This document shows, piece by piece, positions 16,231 to 20,109 of a DNA stretch of 20,109 nucleotides. How positions within the stretch are numbered: position 1 is the first letter of the stretch; each line of letters starts with the position of its first letter. The position numbers and the translations under genes are program-made. The stretch is taken from positions 1-20,109 of the forward strand of contig DATFMP010000066.1 in NCBI GenBank assembly GCA_035266845.1, given 5' to 3'. The notes under the pieces were generated by a model, which made no database searches, had not been told where the DNA came from, and saw nothing but the letters and a program-made list of their open reading frames with translations. The stretch comes from DATFMP01 sp035266845 (GTDB lineage: Bacteria; SAR324; JACQKK01).

Positions 16231-18504
16231 ATGATCGCTCAACGTCGTCCGCGGCTCCGGCCGATCCTGTGCCTGATCCTGTGCCTGATCCTGTCCGCCG
16301 CATTGCTGGCCGCTTGCGCCACGGTGAACGACCAAGCCGTGCAATTCGAACAGCAGGGCGAGTGGCTTAAGGCCGTGCTGGCATACCGCAAGGTGCTGGC
16401 TAAGGACCCTGGAAACACGGAGTACAAGCTCCAGCTTGCCAACACCGAGCTGGAAGCCGCCAACTACTATTACGATCAAGGCGCTGCGCTGCTGGAGCAA
16501 GGCAAGGTCGACGACGCCATCGCCGCATTCCAGCAAGGGCTGGTGGCCCAACCCAAGCACGAGCGGCTCAAGCAGGGTCTGCGCGAAGCGGTGGCCCGGC
16601 GCGAGGCTGAGCGCTACTACGAGGAGGGCACCCGCCTATACGAAGCGGGCCAGCCGGACAAGGCGAAGCAAGCCTTCCAGCGCGCGCTGGTGGAATACCC
16701 GGACCACAAAGGTGCCGCGGCGGCGCTCAAGTCCATTGCCGAAGCGGAAAAGCGCAAACGCGAGGGTCGCTTCGCACTCACCTCGCGGGCACCGATCACG
16801 CTGAATTTCCGGCAAACGCCGATCCAGACAGCTTTCGAGTTCCTGTCCAAGTCGTTCGGGATCAACATCATCTTCGACGACGCCGTGGACAACACGCCGG
16901 TCTCTCTGTTCGCCCGCAGCGTGACCTTCGAGCAGGCCTTGCGCCTGCTGCTCACCACCAGCAAGACGTTTTACAAGCAGATCGGGCCCAACACGCTGGT
17001 CATCGCGCCGGACACTGCAGACAAGCGCGCGCAGTATGAGGATCAGATCGTGCGAGCCTTCCAGCTCAACTCGATCAGCTCCAAGAACATGCTGGACATC
17101 CTGAAGGGGGTCATCACGCCCAAGAAGGTGGTGGCCAACGAGGAGCTGAACTCGCTGATCGTGCGCGACACGCAGCCGGTGCTGCAGCAGGTGGATCGCC
17201 TAATCCAGCTCAACGACCGTATTCCGGCCGAGGCGCTCATCGAAGTGGAAATCCTGGAGGTGAGCCGCACCAAGGCCATGCAGCTTGGGCTGGATCTGGG
17301 CTCGCAGATCACGCGCAGCTTCCAGCCCGCCTCCTCGTTCGCCGAAGCGGTGGCCAACGACACAATCACCCTCCCGGCCATCACTTTTCGCTACTTCAAG
17401 CAGGATGTGGATGCGCGGACGCTGGCCAATCCAAAGATCCGCGTCATCAATGGCAAGTCGGCGCACATCCACATCGGGGATCGTGTGCCGCTGCGCTCCT
17501 CGTCGATCCAGGACGCCACCGGCCAGGTGCGCACCACCTACGTGTACACGGACATCGGCATCCGCCTCAGCGTGGAACCCGTCATCCATCTGGACGATTC
17601 GGTAACCCTCAAACTCGGGCTGGACGTCAGCTCGCTGGGACAGAACCTCGGTACCGCCTCCGATCCGGCCTTTGAAATCGGTACCCGCAACGCCGAGACA
17701 TTCATGCGCCTGCGCAATGGGGAAACGGTGATCCTTGGCGGCCTGATCCGCGATGACGAGCGGCGCTCGCGAATCAAGGTGCCTGGGCTGGGGGATATCC
17801 CGGCGGTGGGCTCCATCTTCACCAGCTACGACAACTCGTCCAGCGATAGCGAGGTCTTGCTGACCATCACGCCACACGTCATGCGCTCATGGGACCTGCC
17901 GGCGCGCGACAAGCTGCAGTTCTTCTCCGGTACGGGCAATGCCTACTCGGATCAGCCCCTGTATTCCTACCTGAGCAGCAAGCAATCCCCACCCGGTGGC
18001 ACCCTGCCGGAAATCCACACTGGCGCTAGTGCCGCGCAAGCACCTGCGCACACCGTGCCGGGCACCACCCGCCAGGTTCAGTCCAGCCCGGGGCAGGCGG
18101 CGCCGCGCAGGCTGGGATTTGACAAGCCGCTCTACGAGGCCACACCGGGTGACATCCTGCAAGTACGACTGACGGGCGAGCAGTTGGGCGTGGCCGGTGG
18201 ACTGAGCGCCGAGGTGCTCTACAACGGAGACGTATTGGAATTTGTGCGGGCTGAGGCAGCCTCCGCAGCCGCGACGAACGTGCAGGTCAGTCCATCCGGG
18301 ACGCCAGGAGCGGTACGGTTGCAGGTTGCGTTGGCTCCCGGGCAGACCGGCAGCAGCGCGACACCGCTGGTGACGCTGACCCTGCGCGCCAAGTCCAAGG
18401 GCATCTCCTACCTCGCGTACCGGGCGCCCAAGCTGGAGAATAATGGGGGACAGGCAGCCCATGCCAAAATTCAGGTTGGCGCGTCGCGGGTCGTCATCCA
18501 TTAG
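16231..18504 (+). CDS. gspD: TPR-secretin lipoprotein with C-terminal cohesin-like domain (GspD-like)
   Basis: A 757-residue outer-membrane secretin. A lipoprotein signal ends in lipobox LAAC with the acylated cysteine at 29. About three TPR-like units follow (32-165, Tyr/Glu-rich), then an STN/N0-like domain (189-265), one N1 domain (about 272-350), and the secretin beta-barrel domain with KQDVDARTLANPKIRVING, the VPGLGDIPAVGSIF signature at 517-530 and TITPHVMRSW. After a Pro/Gln/Ser linker, residues 628-757 (FDKPLYEATPGDILQVRL onward) look like a cohesin domain. It would form the channel through the outer membrane. ATG at 16231 is preceded directly by AAAGGGGGA; an upstream TTG at 16204 is less likely because it would displace the signal peptide. 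The TPR and cohesin parts set it apart from classical GspD, which is not a lipoprotein and has several N domains. Confidence 0.9.
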   Translation: MIAQRRPRLRPILCLILCLILSAALLAACATVNDQAVQFEQQGEWLKAVLAYRKVLAKDPGNTEYKLQLANTELEAANYYYDQGAALLEQGKVDDAIAAFQQGLVAQPKHERLKQGLREAVARREAERYYEEGTRLYEAGQPDKAKQAFQRALVEYPDHKGAAAALKSIAEAEKRKREGRFALTSRAPITLNFRQTPIQTAFEFLSKSFGINIIFDDAVDNTPVSLFARSVTFEQALRLLLTTSKTFYKQIGPNTLVIAPDTADKRAQYEDQIVRAFQLNSISSKNMLDILKGVITPKKVVANEELNSLIVRDTQPVLQQVDRLIQLNDRIPAEALIEVEILEVSRTKAMQLGLDLGSQITRSFQPASSFAEAVANDTITLPAITFRYFKQDVDARTLANPKIRVINGKSAHIHIGDRVPLRSSSIQDATGQVRTTYVYTDIGIRLSVEPVIHLDDSVTLKLGLDVSSLGQNLGTASDPAFEIGTRNAETFMRLRNGETVILGGLIRDDERRSRIKVPGLGDIPAVGSIFTSYDNSSSDSEVLLTITPHVMRSWDLPARDKLQFFSGTGNAYSDQPLYSYLSSKQSPPGGTLPEIHTGASAAQAPAHTVPGTTRQVQSSPGQAAPRRLGFDKPLYEATPGDILQVRLTGEQLGVAGGLSAEVLYNGDVLEFVRAEAASAAATNVQVSPSGTPGAVRLQVALAPGQTGSSATPLVTLTLRAKSKGISYLAYRAPKLENNGGQAAHAKIQVGASRVVIH
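16264..16296 (+). repeat. 12-bp tandem repeat in the secretin signal peptide
   Basis: ATCCTGTGCCTG occurs twice head-to-tail (16264-16275 and 16276-16287), followed by a partial third copy ATCCTGTCC (16288-16296). It encodes ILCL-ILCL-IL in the hydrophobic core of the signal peptide. The unit is a multiple of three, so gain or loss by slippage would change the length of the core without a frameshift. Confidence 0.85.
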
Positions 18505-18994
18505 CGCTCCCCGCCGGCTGCGTCCGGCCGGGCTGACGCTGGTGGAGTTGCTGGTGGTGCTGGCCGTGCTCTCGATCCTGGCCATGGCCGCATTGCCCTA
18601 CGCGGAGACGGCCGTGCGCCGGGAGCATGAGCTGGCGTTGCATCGCGCCCTGCGCGACATCCGCAGCGCGCTTGATCGCGTGCACGCGGACTGGGAGGAC
18701 GAGCGCATCTCGCGCGCCAGCGAGCGTGTCAGCCAGGATGGCTACCCCAAGACGCTCTCGGCGCTGGTGGAGGGCATTCGCACCGGCGATGCGAACGGCA
18801 CGCGGCGCTGGTATCTGCGGCGCATCCCGCGCGATCCGTTTGCGGATCCGGCCCTGCCCACGGCCCAGCAGTGGGCGCTGCGCAGCTATCGCGACCCGCC
18901 GGACAATGCAACCTGGGGCGGAGAAGACGTTTATGATGTGCACTCCCGCAGCAACGGCACGGCCATCGACGGCACGCGCTACCGCGACTGGTAG
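18443..18994 (+). CDS. Type IV pilin-like pseudopilin (first of four)
   Basis: A 183-residue prepilin-like protein. A basic leader of 30 residues ends in RPAG, followed by LTLVELLVVLAVLSI; cleavage after Gly would leave Leu1 instead of the usual Phe1 but keeps Glu5. The rest is a GspG-like fold with GYPKTLSALVEG, RIPRDPF and a C-terminal DVYDVHSRSNGTAIDGTRYRDW-like tail (split: DVYDVHS then DGTRYRDW). The product would be processed by a prepilin peptidase not encoded here and placed in the pseudopilus. ATG at 18443 is preceded by GGAG; an alternative ATG at 18461 would shorten the leader to 24 residues. The gene overlaps the 3' end of the secretin gene by 62 nt, so the leader is encoded in another frame of that gene. 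Confidence 0.85.
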   Translation: MGDRQPMPKFRLARRGSSSISAPRRLRPAGLTLVELLVVLAVLSILAMAALPYAETAVRREHELALHRALRDIRSALDRVHADWEDERISRASERVSQDGYPKTLSALVEGIRTGDANGTRRWYLRRIPRDPFADPALPTAQQWALRSYRDPPDNATWGGEDVYDVHSRSNGTAIDGTRYRDW

Positions 18995-19370
18995 GCCTGG
19001 CGGCTTCACGCTGGTCGAGCTGATGGTCGTGATGGCGCTGATCGCCTTGCTGGCCGGGCTGGTCACGCCCATTGTCAGCCACGCCATCCTGCGCGCCAAG
19101 GAAGCCACATTGCGGGAGAACCTGTACGTGACGCGCAAGGCCATCGACGACTTCTATGCAGATCACGGTGGCTACCCGAAGAGCCTGCAAACGCTGGTGA
19201 ACCAGCGCTACCTGCGGGCACTGCCCTACGACCCGCTCACCCAGCGCCGGGACGGCTGGGTGCTGGCAGAGCAGCGAGAAAGGAGCCCCGACGGGAGCGG
19301 CGGCGTGACCGACCTCCACAGCGCATCGCAGGCGATCTCCAGTGATGGGCAGCCCTACTCGGCATGGTGA
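18933..19370 (+). CDS. GspG-like pseudopilin (second of four)
   Basis: A 145-residue prepilin with cleavage site GRPGG/FTLVELMVVMALIAL: Phe1 and Glu5 are both present. After the N-terminal helix come GGYPKSLQTLVNQRYL, LPYDPLT and the tail DLHSASQAISSDGQPYSAW. The start is inferred: the signal would be cut off by a start after the upstream stop, so translation must begin inside the preceding gene; ATG at 18933 (or the next codon, ATG at 18936) has GGAG at 18920-18923 and gives a 24-residue leader. The overlap with the first pseudopilin gene is 62 nt. The tail motif is shared with that neighbour, suggesting the two are paralogues. Confidence 0.85.
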   Translation: MMCTPAATARPSTARATATGRPGGFTLVELMVVMALIALLAGLVTPIVSHAILRAKEATLRENLYVTRKAIDDFYADHGGYPKSLQTLVNQRYLRALPYDPLTQRRDGWVLAEQRERSPDGSGGVTDLHSASQAISSDGQPYSAW

Positions 19371-19393
19371 CCCGACAGACCCTGAGGTGACGA

Positions 19394-19855
19394 ATGACGA
19401 TTCCAGGCAACGCACGTACTGCGCACGGGCGCTACCGGCGCCACTCTGCCGGCTTTACGATGATGGAGTTGCTCATCGTGCTGGTCATCATCAGTCTGCT
19501 GGCCGCACTGGTGGGCCCCATGCTCTACAAACGCATCAAGCCGGCCAAGCGGGCCGTGGCCCGAGCCCAGATCGAGCACTTCATGACGGCGTTGGATACC
19601 TACTTCATCGAAACAGGTGGGTTTCCCACCACCCAGCAGGGGCTCAAGGCCCTGCGTGTGGCCCCCCAGGGCGTGAAGGGCTGGAACGGTCCGTACCTCA
19701 CCAAGGAGGTGCCCGAGGACCCCTGGGGCGATCCCTACGTCTACCGAAACCCCGGTCGAAGCGGGGGCTACGAGATTCTTTCCTACGGAGCGGACGGCCG
19801 CGAGGGCGGAAGCGATGACAACCAGGACATCACAAGCTGGCAGAGCGGTAAGTAG
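19394..19855 (+). CDS. gspG: GspG major pseudopilin
   Basis: A 153-residue protein matching the canonical T2SS major pseudopilin: 20-residue leader ending HSAG, then FTMMELLIVLVIISLLAAL with Phe1 and Glu5, the ETGGFPTTQQGLKAL segment, WNGPYLTKEVPEDPWGDPY, and GYEILSYGADGREGG followed by DDNQDI, the region that binds calcium in known GspG proteins. It would polymerise into the pseudopilus that pushes substrates through the secretin. GAGGTGA at 19384-19390 precedes the ATG closely. It begins 23 nt after the preceding stop, the only non-overlapping pilin junction here. This is the strongest evidence that the operon is T2SS-like rather than a pure type IV pilus. Confidence 0.94.
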   Translation: MTIPGNARTAHGRYRRHSAGFTMMELLIVLVIISLLAALVGPMLYKRIKPAKRAVARAQIEHFMTALDTYFIETGGFPTTQQGLKALRVAPQGVKGWNGPYLTKEVPEDPWGDPYVYRNPGRSGGYEILSYGADGREGGSDDNQDITSWQSGK

Positions 19856-20109
19856 GCCCGGCGGCTTCACATACTTGTTGATGCTGGCAGCCATCGCCAT
19901 CCTGGCCGTCAGCGCGCAGGCCCTCACTACGCTCAACAGCCACGTCGTGCGCGCCGAACGCGAGGCCGAACTGCTGTTCCGTGGTCAGGCCTATCGGAAT
20001 GCCATCGCCCGCTACGTGCGCACGGGGCCCGACCACAGCCTTCCGCGCAATCTCACCGATCTCCTCAATGACCCGCGGTTTCCACATCAACATTACATCC
20101 GTACGCTCT
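19815..20109 (+). CDS. Pseudopilin-like protein, truncated by window end (fourth of four)
   Basis: Ninety-eight codons are visible. A 17-residue leader (MTTRTSQAGRAVSRPGG) precedes FTYLLMLAAIAILAVSAQAL, then VVRAEREAELLFRGQAYRNAI, ARYVRTGP and LPRNLTDLLNDPRF. This is a recognisable T2SS-associated pseudopilin-like family in which the N-terminal helix is followed by REAELLFRG-type and LxDLLxDPR-type segments. Position 5 of the predicted mature protein is Leu rather than Glu. ATG at 19815 is the in-frame start; it lies inside the 3' end of gspG (41-nt overlap) with a GGAAG just upstream. The gene continues past the edge. Confidence 0.78.
   Translation, partial: MTTRTSQAGRAVSRPGGFTYLLMLAAIAILAVSAQALTTLNSHVVRAEREAELLFRGQAYRNAIARYVRTGPDHSLPRNLTDLLNDPRFPHQHYIRTL

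Overview
This is a GC-rich bacterial window, most likely from a proteobacterium (beta or gamma class is my guess from gene style, not from a marker gene). It holds two divergently transcribed units separated by about 395 bp. No tRNA, rRNA, CRISPR array, insertion sequence or plasmid origin was found.

Left half, minus strand (10230 down to 1 and beyond): one enormous open frame, at least 3410 codons without a stop, whose 3' end lies outside the window. It encodes a giant SpvB/FG-GAP/RHS (YD-repeat) protein of the kind related to the Tc-toxin B/C cocoon and Rhs proteins. From the N-terminus it has a membrane segment, two discoidin-like beta-sandwich regions, a ZU5-like region, the SpvB domain, FG-GAP calcium-type motifs in two groups separated by about 990 residues, and a long tract of YD repeats. 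The RHS core end and any C-terminal effector are not visible.

Middle (10231-10624): a non-coding divergent region. It has a weak candidate promoter for the rhs gene, an RNA hairpin that pairs fully only in the rhs-sense strand, an 11-bp direct repeat, and an orphan strong Shine-Dalgarno sequence. No gene is recognised here.

Right half, plus strand (10625 to the window end): a compact operon for a type II secretion/type IV pilus-like machine. The order is GspF-like platform protein, GspE-like ATPase, PilM-like, PilN-like, PilO/GspM-like, PilP/GspC-like, a TPR-secretin lipoprotein with a C-terminal cohesin-like domain, then four pseudopilins, the third being a canonical GspG and the fourth cut by the window edge. 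Neighbouring genes mostly overlap by 4-62 nt or lie within 25 nt of each other, so translational coupling is likely.

Together the operon would build an inner-membrane platform (F, M/N/O/P), a cytoplasmic motor (E), an outer-membrane gate (secretin) and a pseudopilus. It resembles the MSHA-like/T2SS-like hybrid clusters rather than a textbook gspC-O operon. Its position back-to-back with a membrane-anchored giant Rhs gene makes that protein a candidate substrate or partner. This link is inference from gene order only.
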